Shown here: piece after piece, positions 1-8,604 of the stretch
Numbering within the stretch: position 1 is the first letter of the stretch
Layout: each line of letters begins with the position of its first letter
Assembly: GCA_965262705.1 (NCBI GenBank)
Contig: OZ253556.1
Span: 2,108,001-2,172,000 of the forward strand
Origin: UJ101 sp965262705
GTDB lineage: Bacteria > Bacteroidota > Bacteroidia > Flavobacteriales > UJ101
Length of the DNA: 64,000 nucleotides
Direction of reading: 5' to 3'
Made by a program: the position numbers and the translations under genes
The notes under the pieces: model-generated
Told to the model about the DNA's origin: nothing
What the model saw: the letters and a program-made list of their open reading frames with translations, nothing else
The model's database searches: none

Positions 1-1013
1 TTCATGTGGTGGATATTAGTGAAAATAATTTGGTAGAATTGGTTCGAGATATAAGAAGTTCGTTGGGTTATATAGATGGAGATTTCCGAACCTTTGCTTT
101 AGACGCAGGGTCATTAGAATATGATGCTTTTATTGACTCGGATGGGGCATATGATTATGTATTGAACTTATCAGCATTAAAACACGTTCGCAGTGAAAAA
201 GACCCATTTACGCTGATGCGAATGATTGAAGTGAATATTTTTAATACGGAAAAAATACTCAATCAATGTGTAGAAAAAGGAGTTAAAAAGTACTTTTGCG
301 TTTCAACAGACAAGGCTGCTAATCCTGCAAATATGATGGGCGCTTCTAAGCGTATTATGGAAATGTTTTTAATGGGGAAATCAAAGGACATTAAAGTTTC
401 CATGGCACGTTTTGCTAATGTGGCTTTTAGTGATGGTTCGTTATTGTATGGGTTTGACCAACGAATTAAAAAAAGACAACCTATTGTAGCGCCTAATGAT
501 ATTAAGCGTTATTTTATAACGCCTAAAGAGTCGGGAGAATTATGCTTAATGTCATGTATTTTTGGGAAAGATAGAGATGTATTTTTTCCTAAGTTAAGTG
601 AGAATTTACACTTAATTTCCTTTGCAGATATTGCAGCAGAATATTTAAAACGGCTAGGTTATGTTCCTTTTCTATGTGAAACGGAGGTAGAGGCAAGAAA
701 GTTTATAAAAACTTTACCACAGAAAGGGGAATGGCCCTGTTTATTTATTAAAAGCGATACTACAGGGGAAAAGGACTTTGAAGAATTTTTTACTCAAATT
801 GAAACATTAGACATGAAACAGTTTAAAAATATTGGGATTATTAAGAATAAAGCCTATTTCAACGCCGATAAACTGCATTATTTTAAGAAGAGCATTCAAA
901 AGATGAAAAGCAGTAAAAACTGGGCTAAAAAAGAATTAATTGATTTGTTTTTTGAAATTTTACCCGATTTTAAACATAAAGAAACGGGAAAGTATTTGGA
1001 TGGTAAGATGTAA
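1..1013 (+). CDS. legB: LegB-like nucleotide-sugar 4,6-dehydratase, 5' end outside window
   Basis: Extended SDR sugar dehydratase of the UDP/GDP-N-acetylglucosamine 4,6-dehydratase type. The reading frame is open from the first bases, so the N-terminus with the GxxGxxG cofactor loop (about 60 residues by comparison with relatives) lies upstream. Visible motifs are ALKHVRSEKDP and STDKAANPANMMGASK, where the usual Tyr-xxx-Lys is Met-xxx-Lys as in this dehydratase family. The long C-terminal tail ends in GKYLDGKM. It heads a run of legionaminic-acid genes, so I infer the LegB step (GDP-GlcNAc to the 4-keto-6-deoxy sugar). A PseB-type role cannot be excluded without the missing end. The LegC aminotransferase expected next to it is not in the window. 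Confidence 0.8.
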   Translation, partial: HVVDISENNLVELVRDIRSSLGYIDGDFRTFALDAGSLEYDAFIDSDGAYDYVLNLSALKHVRSEKDPFTLMRMIEVNIFNTEKILNQCVEKGVKKYFCVSTDKAANPANMMGASKRIMEMFLMGKSKDIKVSMARFANVAFSDGSLLYGFDQRIKKRQPIVAPNDIKRYFITPKESGELCLMSCIFGKDRDVFFPKLSENLHLISFADIAAEYLKRLGYVPFLCETEVEARKFIKTLPQKGEWPCLFIKSDTTGEKDFEEFFTQIETLDMKQFKNIGIIKNKAYFNADKLHYFKKSIQKMKSSKNWAKKELIDLFFEILPDFKHKETGKYLDGKM

Positions 1014-1087
1014 GTTCTGATTTTTAGTCAAAAATAGTTAATAAGCATTTTATAAAAAAAATTTAAAATCGGTGGAATAAAATAGAA

Positions 1088-2002
1088 ATGTATAAAAACA
1101 ATAGCTTGATAAGAGTCGGATACTTTGCAGATGGTCCTTGGTCACATTTAGCATTTGAAAAAATAATTAGTAATAAATCTATAAAATTAGCATTTATTGT
1201 TCCTCGATTTGATACACAAGATGACACACTTAAAAAATTTGCGCAACGATATAATATAGATTATCTTAAATTCAAAAATATTAACGCGGTAGAAGCTATT
1301 GAAAAATTAAGAAAATATAAATGTGATTTGTTTGTTTCTATGAGTTTTAATCAAATTTTTAGAAAACAGATAATTAATTTATGTCAATATAAAATCATTA
1401 ATTGTCATGCTGGAAAACTGCCTTATTATAGAGGTCGAAATGTATTAAATTGGGTTCTAATTAATGACGAAAAAGAGTTTGGTATAACCGTACATTATGT
1501 AGATGAAGGAATTGATACAGGAGATATTATTAATCAAAAAACATTTCCTATAAAAAATGAGGACGATTATAAAACCTTATTATCTTTTTCTTATGAACAA
1601 TGTGCAGAAATGCTCTATAATGCAATTTTAGATATAGCTTCAGGTAATATAAAAAGTATAAGGCAAAAAGATATACATCCTGTAGGGTTTTACTGTGGAG
1701 TGCGAAAGCAGGGGGATGAAATTATTGATTGGGGGCAAACCTCCCGTGAAATATTTAATTTTGTTAGAGCTATTTGTACTCCTGGGCCGCGAGCAAGATC
1801 TTTCGTTTGCGATGAAGAAGTGAAGATCAATAAAGTCAGGGAAGTCTCTAACGCTCCTATATACAAGGGTAAAGTTGGTCAGATTTTATGTAAGACGGAG
1901 AATGGATTTTATGTAAAGACGAAAGATTCTTTTATTGAAGTTATAGAATTTGAAGGGAAGCTAAAAGTAGGTGAAGTGATGAGGAGTAATTACTTGAAAT
2001 AA
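1088..2002 (+). CDS. Sugar N-formyltransferase (Fmt-like), copy 1
   Basis: A 304-residue protein with the methionyl-tRNA formyltransferase fold. The N-terminal half is the N10-formyl-THF domain with INCHAGKLPYYRGRN near residue 107, containing the catalytic Asn-x-His pair, and DEGIDTGDII, containing the catalytic Asp. A C-terminal Fmt-like domain follows. It lies inside the nonulosonic acid operon rather than beside def, so the acceptor is more likely an amino sugar than Met-tRNA. This is inference from context. Known sugar N-formyltransferases act on nucleotide-linked 4-amino sugars. A second, diverged formyltransferase follows 12 bp downstream. Confidence 0.82.
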   Translation: MYKNNSLIRVGYFADGPWSHLAFEKIISNKSIKLAFIVPRFDTQDDTLKKFAQRYNIDYLKFKNINAVEAIEKLRKYKCDLFVSMSFNQIFRKQIINLCQYKIINCHAGKLPYYRGRNVLNWVLINDEKEFGITVHYVDEGIDTGDIINQKTFPIKNEDDYKTLLSFSYEQCAEMLYNAILDIASGNIKSIRQKDIHPVGFYCGVRKQGDEIIDWGQTSREIFNFVRAICTPGPRARSFVCDEEVKINKVREVSNAPIYKGKVGQILCKTENGFYVKTKDSFIEVIEFEGKLKVGEVMRSNYLK

Positions 2003-2014
2003 TATTAAAATTAA

Positions 2015-2893
2015 ATGAAAATATTTTTTATAGGAGCGGTAGAATTTTCAAAAAAGTCATTACTTAAACTTATTGATTTAAAGGCTGAAATTGTAGGCGT
2101 AGCTACCAAGTCTGAATCTCAATTTAATGCCGACCATGTGGATTTGAGCCCAATATGTATTAAAAATAATATTCCGTATAAGTTTATCCGAGATATTAAT
2201 TCTAAAGAAAACGTAGTTTGGATAAAAGAATTGCATCCGGAAGTTATTTTTTGTTTTGGATGGTCAAATCTGTTAAAAAAAGAAATATTAAAACTAACGC
2301 CTAAAGGAGTCATTGGATTTCACCCGACACGCTTGCCTGAAAATAGAGGGCGGCATCCTTTGATTTGGGCAATGGTAAATGGGATGTCTAAAAGCGCAAC
2401 CACTTTTTTCTTTATGGATGAAGGAGCAGATACGGGAGATATTTTGTCTCAAAAAGAATTTGAAATTGATTATGAAGATCAAGCAAAAGAGGCTTACAAA
2501 AAAGTGATTAACAACGGGCTATCTCAAATTCAAGAATTTTATTTTAAACTTAAAAATAATACATATCAAAGAATTCCTCAGCCTATTGAATCAAATTACT
2601 GGAGAAAAAGAGAAAAAAAGGATGGTAAAATTGATTTTAGAATGAGCAGTTTTGCTATTTATAATCTTGTTCGGGCATTATCAACACCTTATGTAGGAGC
2701 TCATATTGAATATGAGGGCAAAGAAGTCAAAATATGGCAGGTAAAGGAGGTAAAAGATTCGAGAAATTATATTGAAGCTGGAAAAGTATTGAAATCTTCT
2801 GATAAATATATTTTGGTAAAATGTTATGATGGAGCCATAAAGATTGTAGCGCATGAATTTGAAAAATTACCTATAATAAATCAGTACTTATGA
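2015..2893 (+). CDS. Sugar N-formyltransferase (Fmt-like), copy 2
   Basis: A 292-residue formyltransferase-fold protein, clearly different from its upstream neighbour. It has FHPTRLPENRGRHPLIWA near residue 105 and FFMDEGADTGDILSQ, which carries the catalytic Asp. At the position of the usual catalytic Asn it reads Gly-Phe-His. I believe this is common in this sugar-formyltransferase subfamily, but it deserves checking. Its stop overlaps the start of the deacetylase gene (ATGA), which implies translational coupling. Together with the PIG-L protein it suggests removal of an N-acetyl group and replacement by N-formyl on a legionaminic acid precursor. That function is inference. Confidence 0.82.
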   Translation: MKIFFIGAVEFSKKSLLKLIDLKAEIVGVATKSESQFNADHVDLSPICIKNNIPYKFIRDINSKENVVWIKELHPEVIFCFGWSNLLKKEILKLTPKGVIGFHPTRLPENRGRHPLIWAMVNGMSKSATTFFFMDEGADTGDILSQKEFEIDYEDQAKEAYKKVINNGLSQIQEFYFKLKNNTYQRIPQPIESNYWRKREKKDGKIDFRMSSFAIYNLVRALSTPYVGAHIEYEGKEVKIWQVKEVKDSRNYIEAGKVLKSSDKYILVKCYDGAIKIVAHEFEKLPIINQYL

Positions 2894-3561
2894 AGAAGGT
2901 AATTGTAATATCAGCCCATCCTGATGATGAAGTTTTAGGAGTAGGAGGAACACTTATTAAACATCGAAATAAAGGAGATAAATTATATTGGATTGTTACA
3001 ACAAACATTAGTGAAAACAAGGGATTTTCGAAAGAGCAAGTTGCTCTAAGGCAACAAGAAATAAAACAGGTTGAAAAAAAGTTAGGGATAAAAGAAACTT
3101 TTTTGTTAAACTATCCAACAATGGAATTAACTATGTCTTCTTTGGTATCTATGGTCCCGAGAATATCCAAGATATTCAATACTGTCTGTCCCAATGTCGT
3201 TTATTGTTTGAATCGATCAGATGCACATTCCGATCATCGAATTACCTTTGACGCGGTTATGGCTTGTACCAAATCATTTAGATACCCGTTTATAGAAAAA
3301 GTGTTGATGTACGAGTGTATTTCGGAAACAGAATTTGCTCCAGCATTACCAGAAAAAATATTTCTTCCCAATTATTTTGTAGATATATCCGATTCCTTTC
3401 AAGAGAAATTAGAAATAATGAAAATTTATAACTCAGAACTTGGAGAGCATCCTTTTCCAAGATCTTTAAAAAATATTGAGGCTTTGGCTATTTTTAGAGG
3501 GGCAAGTGTAGGCGTTGAATACGCAGAAGCTTTTCAACTTTTGAAATACATTGAAAAATAA
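2890..3561 (+). CDS. PIG-L/LmbE family deacetylase
   Basis: A 223-residue zinc-dependent de-N-acetylase of the PIG-L (LmbE) family. The metal-binding motif AHPDDE is at residues 9-14 and a second metal-binding motif, DAHSDH, is near residue 115. Family members remove acetyl from N-acetylglucosamine-type substrates, including BshB in bacillithiol synthesis. The 4-bp overlap with the upstream formyltransferase and the location in a nonulosonic acid operon argue for a surface-sugar substrate. A bacillithiol role is possible in principle, because bshA lies 20 kb away, but is less likely from context. Confidence 0.85.
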   Translation: MKKVIVISAHPDDEVLGVGGTLIKHRNKGDKLYWIVTTNISENKGFSKEQVALRQQEIKQVEKKLGIKETFLLNYPTMELTMSSLVSMVPRISKIFNTVCPNVVYCLNRSDAHSDHRITFDAVMACTKSFRYPFIEKVLMYECISETEFAPALPEKIFLPNYFVDISDSFQEKLEIMKIYNSELGEHPFPRSLKNIEALAIFRGASVGVEYAEAFQLLKYIEK

Positions 3562-3570
3562 AATAGCTTT

Positions 3571-3762
3571 ATGGATAATATAAATCTTAAATATGTAATA
3601 GAGATTGACTCTACTCTTTTGAGTGCGTTAAAAAAGATGGATGAGGAAGGGATTAAACTCTTACTCGTTTTTAATCAATATTTAAGGCTGAAATTCTATG
3701 GGGGGTTATTCAATAAGAAATATTTTTACGTTAAATTTATAAAATATACAATTGAAAGATAA
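3571..3762 (+). pseudogene. Truncated CBS-domain fragment
   Basis: A short frame of 63 codons. The first 36 residues (to LLLVFNQ) read like the first strand and helices of a CBS domain of the kind found in nonulosonic acid clusters. The following residues do not fit. Near 3698 the +1 frame reads GGYSIRNI, close to the GLLSIGDI stretch expected in such proteins, before a stop. I read this as a decayed gene with an indel near the run of six G (about 3701-3706). It overlaps the start of the LegI gene by 11 bp. A short functional regulator remains possible. Confidence 0.45.
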
Positions 3763-4765
3763 AGTAATTATTATTGCTGAGGCAGGAGTAAATCATAACG
3801 GAGATATAAGAACTGCCAAGCGTTTGGTTGAGGTAGCTGCTGATTCAGGGGCAGATTATATAAAATTTCAAACCTTTATTGCCAAAAAAAATATTGCGGT
3901 TCAGACAAAAAAGGCAGAATATCAAATAGAAAATACAGGGAATGCAGAGGAATCTCAATTAGAAATGGTCAAAAAATTGGAATTGACCCCACAGATGCAT
4001 GAAGAGCTATTTAAACATTGTCAAAAATGTCATATTAAATTTTTATCTACGGCGTTTGATTTTCAAAGTATTCAATTGTTAAGACGTTATCATCTAGATT
4101 TATTTAAAATCCCTTCTGGTGAAATTGTAAATCTGCCATATATAGAAGCAGCAGCCCGAGAAAATTATCTTTGGTATGTACTTTCTACAGGAATGGCTAA
4201 TCTATCCGATATTGAAAGAGCCTTAGAAATATTTGAGTCTAATGGAATTTCAAGAAAAAAGATAACGATTTTGCACTGTAATACTGAATACCCAACGCCA
4301 ATGGAAGATGTGAATTTGAATGCAATGTTAACTATTAGAAAAGCATTTAAGACCAGTGTTGGCTATTCTGACCATACATTAGGAATAGAAATCCCCGTTG
4401 CAGCGACAGCTTTGGGTGCACGTGTTATCGAAAAACATTTTACGTTAGATAAATGTATGGAAGGACCTGACCATGAAGCATCATTAAGCCCAGTAGAATT
4501 GAAACAAATGATCCGAGCCATTCGGAATATAGAAAAAGCGATGGGAAATGGAGTAAAGCGTCCCTCTCAATCTGAGAAAAAAAATATACCCATCGTTAGA
4601 AAAAGTATTGTGGCAAAGAATAAAATAAAAAAGGGAATTATTTTAACAGAAGAAAATATCAGTATAAAGCGTGCAGGAAAAGGCATCTCTCCCATGCGAT
4701 GGTATGAAATTTTAGGGCAAAAGGCAATAAAAGATTATGAACCAGATGAATTAATTATTTTATGA
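3752..4765 (+). CDS. legI: N,N'-diacetyllegionaminate synthase (NeuB family)
   Basis: A 337-residue NeuB-family synthase that condenses a 6-carbon N-acylated mannosamine-type sugar with phosphoenolpyruvate to a nine-carbon nonulosonic acid. Seen: IIAEAGVNHNGD at the N-terminus, KIPSGEIVNLP, SDHTLGIEIP, EKHFTLDKCMEGPDHEASL, then a C-terminal SAF (antifreeze-like) domain from about residue 280. The start is a TTG at 3752, chosen because the family N-terminus begins right there. It overlaps the CBS fragment upstream and couples by ATGA to legG. The neighbours legG, ptmE, ptmF and ptmA point to legionaminic rather than sialic or pseudaminic acid. Confidence 0.9.
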   Translation: MKDKVIIIAEAGVNHNGDIRTAKRLVEVAADSGADYIKFQTFIAKKNIAVQTKKAEYQIENTGNAEESQLEMVKKLELTPQMHEELFKHCQKCHIKFLSTAFDFQSIQLLRRYHLDLFKIPSGEIVNLPYIEAAARENYLWYVLSTGMANLSDIERALEIFESNGISRKKITILHCNTEYPTPMEDVNLNAMLTIRKAFKTSVGYSDHTLGIEIPVAATALGARVIEKHFTLDKCMEGPDHEASLSPVELKQMIRAIRNIEKAMGNGVKRPSQSEKKNIPIVRKSIVAKNKIKKGIILTEENISIKRAGKGISPMRWYEILGQKAIKDYEPDELIIL

Positions 4766-5931
4766 AAAAAATAGCTGTCGCAACCGGTACAAGAGCTGAA
4801 TATGGATTATTAAAACCTCTGATTGAAATTATTCATCAAGATAAGGAGGTAGCGTTACAGTTATATGTTACTGCTATGCACCTTTCACCTGAATTTGGTA
4901 TGACTGTTCAGGAAATTGAGAATGACGGTTATCCTATTTGTAAAAAAATAGAAACGTTGTTATCTTCGGATACTGGAGTAAGCGTTTTGAAATCAATGAG
5001 TTTGACTCAAACTTCTTTTGCAGAAGCCTTCACCGAGTTACAACCTGATATACTCGTTATACTAGGTGATAGAACAGAAATGCTATCTATTGCCATTGCT
5101 GCCTATATTTTAGGAATTCCTATTGCGCATTTGTATGGAGGGGAAACAACTGAAGGAATTTATGATGAAGCCATTCGGCATAGCATTACTAAAATGAGTT
5201 ATTGGCATTTTACTTCTACCGAGGTCTATAAGAATAGAGTTATTCAATTGGGCGAAGCACCTGAACGTGTTTTTAATGCAGGTGCAATAGCAATAGATAG
5301 TATTAGAAATATATCTTTGCACTCTAAAATTGATTTTGAAAAAAGTATTGATTTTCGATTGGGTAAAATAAATTTTTTGGTTACTTACCATCCCGTTACG
5401 TTAGAAAATTTAACTGCGGCGGATCAATTTAAAAAATTATTAAAAGCCTTAGACATTTTTAAGGATGTGCATATTATTTTTACCAAACCTAATTCAGATA
5501 AGGACGGTCGCATCATTATTAAAATGATAGATGATTATGTGCTTGAGCATTCTGATAAATCGGTTGCATTTACTTCTTTAGGACAATTACGCTATCTTTC
5601 TGCATTACAGTATGTGAATGTTGTCATAGGTAATTCTTCCAGTGGCTTAGTAGAAGTCCCTGCGTTTAATATCCCCACAGTTAATATTGGAGACAGGCAA
5701 AAAGGGCGCTATGCACCGCAAAGTGTTATTCATTGTACGAATGATGAAAAACAGATCACACAAGCTATAAGAAAAAGTTTATCCGATGAATTTAAAGAAA
5801 ATATAAAAGGAATGAAAAACCCTTATGGAAAGGGGGATACCGCAAAAAAAATAATTCAAATTTTAAAAGGTGCACAATCAATTAATTTAAAAAAGAAGTT
5901 TTATGATTTACTTCAAAATATAGAGAGATGA
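4762..5931 (+). CDS. legG: Hydrolysing NDP-sugar 2-epimerase (NeuC/LegG)
   Basis: A 389-residue hydrolysing 2-epimerase. It has ATGTRAEYGLLKPLI at the N-terminus, GDRTEMLSIAIAAY, HLYGGETTEGIYDEAIRH, and GNSSSGLVEVPAFNIPTVNIGDRQKGR near the C-terminus, all standard for the NeuC family. In the legionaminic pathway it releases the nucleotide and inverts C2 to give the mannose-configured substrate of LegI. It overlaps legI and ptmE by 4 bp on each side, so the operon is translationally coupled. Confidence 0.9.
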   Translation: MKKIAVATGTRAEYGLLKPLIEIIHQDKEVALQLYVTAMHLSPEFGMTVQEIENDGYPICKKIETLLSSDTGVSVLKSMSLTQTSFAEAFTELQPDILVILGDRTEMLSIAIAAYILGIPIAHLYGGETTEGIYDEAIRHSITKMSYWHFTSTEVYKNRVIQLGEAPERVFNAGAIAIDSIRNISLHSKIDFEKSIDFRLGKINFLVTYHPVTLENLTAADQFKKLLKALDIFKDVHIIFTKPNSDKDGRIIIKMIDDYVLEHSDKSVAFTSLGQLRYLSALQYVNVVIGNSSSGLVEVPAFNIPTVNIGDRQKGRYAPQSVIHCTNDEKQITQAIRKSLSDEFKENIKGMKNPYGKGDTAKKIIQILKGAQSINLKKKFYDLLQNIER

Positions 5932-6971
5932 CAGATATTACTATAAATCAGGATAGTACTATCCTTGAAATCTTAGAAAAACTGAATAATATTCGTGATG
6001 TAAGCCGATTAATTCTTTTTGTAGAAGATGATAAAGGAGCGATTATCGGTTCATTGACTGATGGGGATGTTCGGCGCGCTTTAGCAAGTCGAAAAAATAT
6101 TTTAGAGAAGGCAGCTACCGTTTGTAATCGAAAGTTCAAATATCTTGAGCAAACCAATTCTTTTGTAACTTTAAACAAATATCGTAAAAACAATTTGAAA
6201 ATTTTACCCGTTTTAGATAAGCAAAAACGTTTAATACGCGTTATTGATTTAGATAAAGTAAAGGCGCAACTGCCTTTAGAATGTATGATTATGGCAGGTG
6301 GCAGAGGAAAAAGATTAAGTCCGTTAACCGATACTATTCCTAAGCCTATGCTCCCTTTAGGAGATAAGCCTATTATTGAGCATATAATTGACCGATTAAT
6401 TACTTTTGGGATAAAGAAATTTTACATTTCAATAAAATATCGTGGCAAGCAAATTCAAGAATATTTTGGAAATGGAAGCAGTAGGGGGATTGACATTGAG
6501 TATATTTGGGAAGAAAAACCTTTGGGGACAGCAGGTGCATTGTCTTTAGTAAAAAATTTTGATACAGACCATATACTATTAATGAATAGTGATTTGCTTA
6601 CTAATATAGATTTTGAAAGATTATATTTAGATTTAATAGAAAATAAAGCCGATATGGCAGTTGCCTCTACGGAATATAAGATGAATATTCCCTATGCTAT
6701 ATTTGAAACTGAAGGGCAAAAAATAAAAGCATTTGAAGAAAAACCTACTAAAATTTATCATGCGAACGCTGGAATTTATTTATTAAAAAAAGAATTAATT
6801 CAGAAGATACCGATAAACGAATTTTATGATATTACGAGTCTAATGAAAAAGATTGTAAGTGAGAGGTTAAAATTAATTTATAGCCCGATAATTGGTTATT
6901 GGATTGATATAGGCAATACGACTGATTATAAACAAGCACAAGAATTTGTAAAACATTCTGACCTTAAATGA
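5928..6971 (+). CDS. ptmE: CBS-domain glucosamine-1-phosphate guanylyltransferase (PtmE-like)
   Basis: A 347-residue fusion. A CBS pair occupies residues 1-115 (with GSLTDGDVRRAL near residue 40). A nucleotidyltransferase follows, starting MIMAGGRGKRLSPLTDTIPKPM, and continuing with EEKPLGTAGAL and MNSDLLTNIDFE. The domain order is that of Campylobacter PtmE (Cj1329), which makes the GDP-linked glucosamine that feeds the legionaminic pathway. The cluster order legI-legG-ptmE is the same as in Campylobacter. The CBS pair may sense an adenine nucleotide, which is inference. Confidence 0.87.
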   Translation: MTDITINQDSTILEILEKLNNIRDVSRLILFVEDDKGAIIGSLTDGDVRRALASRKNILEKAATVCNRKFKYLEQTNSFVTLNKYRKNNLKILPVLDKQKRLIRVIDLDKVKAQLPLECMIMAGGRGKRLSPLTDTIPKPMLPLGDKPIIEHIIDRLITFGIKKFYISIKYRGKQIQEYFGNGSSRGIDIEYIWEEKPLGTAGALSLVKNFDTDHILLMNSDLLTNIDFERLYLDLIENKADMAVASTEYKMNIPYAIFETEGQKIKAFEEKPTKIYHANAGIYLLKKELIQKIPINEFYDITSLMKKIVSERLKLIYSPIIGYWIDIGNTTDYKQAQEFVKHSDLK

Positions 6972-7690
6972 AAGAAAATATTTTAATCACCCTTTGTGCC
7001 AGAGGTGGATCTAAGGGCATTCCTAGGAAAAATGTAAAGTGTTTAGCTGGGGCTCCTTTAATAGCCTATTCTATTAAGCACGCTAAGGCATTTGCAAAAA
7101 AATATACACATACCGATATTGAATTATCTACTGATGATAGTGAAATAATAAACATTGCAGCGCAATATGGATTGAAAACAGACTATGTGCGGCCTTGTGA
7201 ATTAGCAACGGATAAGGCGGGTAAAATACCAGTAATAGAGGATTTATTAAGGTATAAAGAGAATCAGACTCAAAAGGTATATGATATAATTTTAGATTTA
7301 GACGTATCTTCACCATTGCGAACATTAGCTGATTTAGAGCAGGCTTATGCAAAGATAAAAAGCGATAAAGATGCGTACAATATTTTTTCAGTATCTCGTC
7401 CTCATAGGAATCCTTATTTTAATGTCGTTGAAAAAAAAGAGACAGGATATTATGGGCTTGTAAAATCTAGTACAAGTTTATCTCGTCAGGAAGCACCTGT
7501 TGTATTTGATATGAATGCATCTTTCTATTTTTATAGAAAAATATTTTTTGATAAAAGATTTAAAACTGTAATGACCGATAAAAGTCTAATTTATCTGATG
7601 GAACATATTTGTTTTGATTTAGACGATATGCTGGATTTTGAAATAATGGAATTCCTATTATTGCAACATAAATTAGATTTTAAGATATAA
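6968..7690 (+). CDS. legF: CMP-legionaminic acid synthetase (NeuA family)
   Basis: A 240-residue CMP-nonulosonate cytidylyltransferase. The signature LCARGGSKGIPRKNVK is at the N-terminus. LSTDDSEI, LDLDVSSPLR and SVSRPHRNPYFN follow. It activates the free nine-carbon sugar with CTP for transfer. The NeuA family does not separate sialic from legionaminic specificity by motif, so LegF (PtmB) is assigned from the neighbouring genes. The last base of its TAA is the first base of the next start codon. Confidence 0.88.
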   Translation: MKENILITLCARGGSKGIPRKNVKCLAGAPLIAYSIKHAKAFAKKYTHTDIELSTDDSEIINIAAQYGLKTDYVRPCELATDKAGKIPVIEDLLRYKENQTQKVYDIILDLDVSSPLRTLADLEQAYAKIKSDKDAYNIFSVSRPHRNPYFNVVEKKETGYYGLVKSSTSLSRQEAPVVFDMNASFYFYRKIFFDKRFKTVMTDKSLIYLMEHICFDLDDMLDFEIMEFLLLQHKLDFKI

Positions 7691-8604
7691 TGAAAGTTCT
7701 AATTATAGGGTTAGGGTCCATTGCCTTAAAACACATTCATGTATTAAGAGAAATAGAAAATACAATAAAAATATATGCCTTAAGATCATCTAAAAAATCA
7801 AAAAAACATAAAAACATTGAGGATTTATATTCTTTTCAGGCGGTAAGAAAAATAAAGTTTGATTTTGCTATTATATCCAGTCCAACCATTAAACATGGGG
7901 AAGATATAAGGCGGTTATCAAGTTTAAATATTCCATTAATGGTTGAAAAGCCCATTTTTTATAATATGGAGCAAGTTAATTCATTTGAAAAAATGAAAAA
8001 CAAACCGATGATATATGTTGCATGTAATTTTAGGTTTCATCCTTTAGTTAATTTTGTTAAAAAATATTTTGAAAGAAATTCATCAAAAATTAACGAAATA
8101 ACGGCTTATTGCGGCAGCTATCTTCCAGATTGGAGACCTAATAAAGATTATAAAACAATTTATAGTGCAAAAAAACAGTTAGGAGGGGGTGTTCACTTAG
8201 ATTTAATACATGAACCAGATTATTTGATTTATTTATTAGGATACCCTCTTTCAGTAGTTAAAAAACATAGAAAAGTCTCCAACTTGGATATTGATACATT
8301 TGATTCCGCCACTTATTTTTTTGAATATAAAGATTTTCAAGCCTTAATTAAGTTAAACTACTACAGAAGAGATGCTAAACGTACCTTGGAAGTTGTGAGA
8401 GAAAATGACACAATAAAAGTTGATTTTATCAATAATTCAGTAACAGAATTAGTATCAGGAGATACATTATTTAATGATGAAAATCATTCTCTTTATGATA
8501 GTTATAGAAATCAGATAAAATATTTTATTTCTTGTCTAAAAGAAAATAAAGAACCTATGAATTCAGCAAAAGAAGCGATTAAAATATTAAAGACTATTTT
8601 ATGA
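7690..8604 (+). CDS. ptmF: Gfo/Idh/MocA-type oxidoreductase (PtmF-like)
   Basis: A 304-residue NAD(P)-dependent oxidoreductase. The Rossmann start is VLIIGLGSIALKHI, VEKPIF is the conserved Glu-Lys-Pro, and GGGVHLDLIHEPDYLIYLLG lies in the C-terminal domain. The position between legF and ptmA matches ptmF of the Campylobacter legionaminic set, where PtmF and PtmA are thought to make glucosamine-phosphate precursors for PtmE. Exact substrate not visible from sequence. Confidence 0.8.
   Translation: MKVLIIGLGSIALKHIHVLREIENTIKIYALRSSKKSKKHKNIEDLYSFQAVRKIKFDFAIISSPTIKHGEDIRRLSSLNIPLMVEKPIFYNMEQVNSFEKMKNKPMIYVACNFRFHPLVNFVKKYFERNSSKINEITAYCGSYLPDWRPNKDYKTIYSAKKQLGGGVHLDLIHEPDYLIYLLGYPLSVVKKHRKVSNLDIDTFDSATYFFEYKDFQALIKLNYYRRDAKRTLEVVRENDTIKVDFINNSVTELVSGDTLFNDENHSLYDSYRNQIKYFISCLKENKEPMNSAKEAIKILKTIL

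Noticed and set aside
5110..5391. Minus-strand frame inside legG
   Set aside because: Antisense shadow of a well-supported gene, as are other opposite-strand frames inside coding regions.
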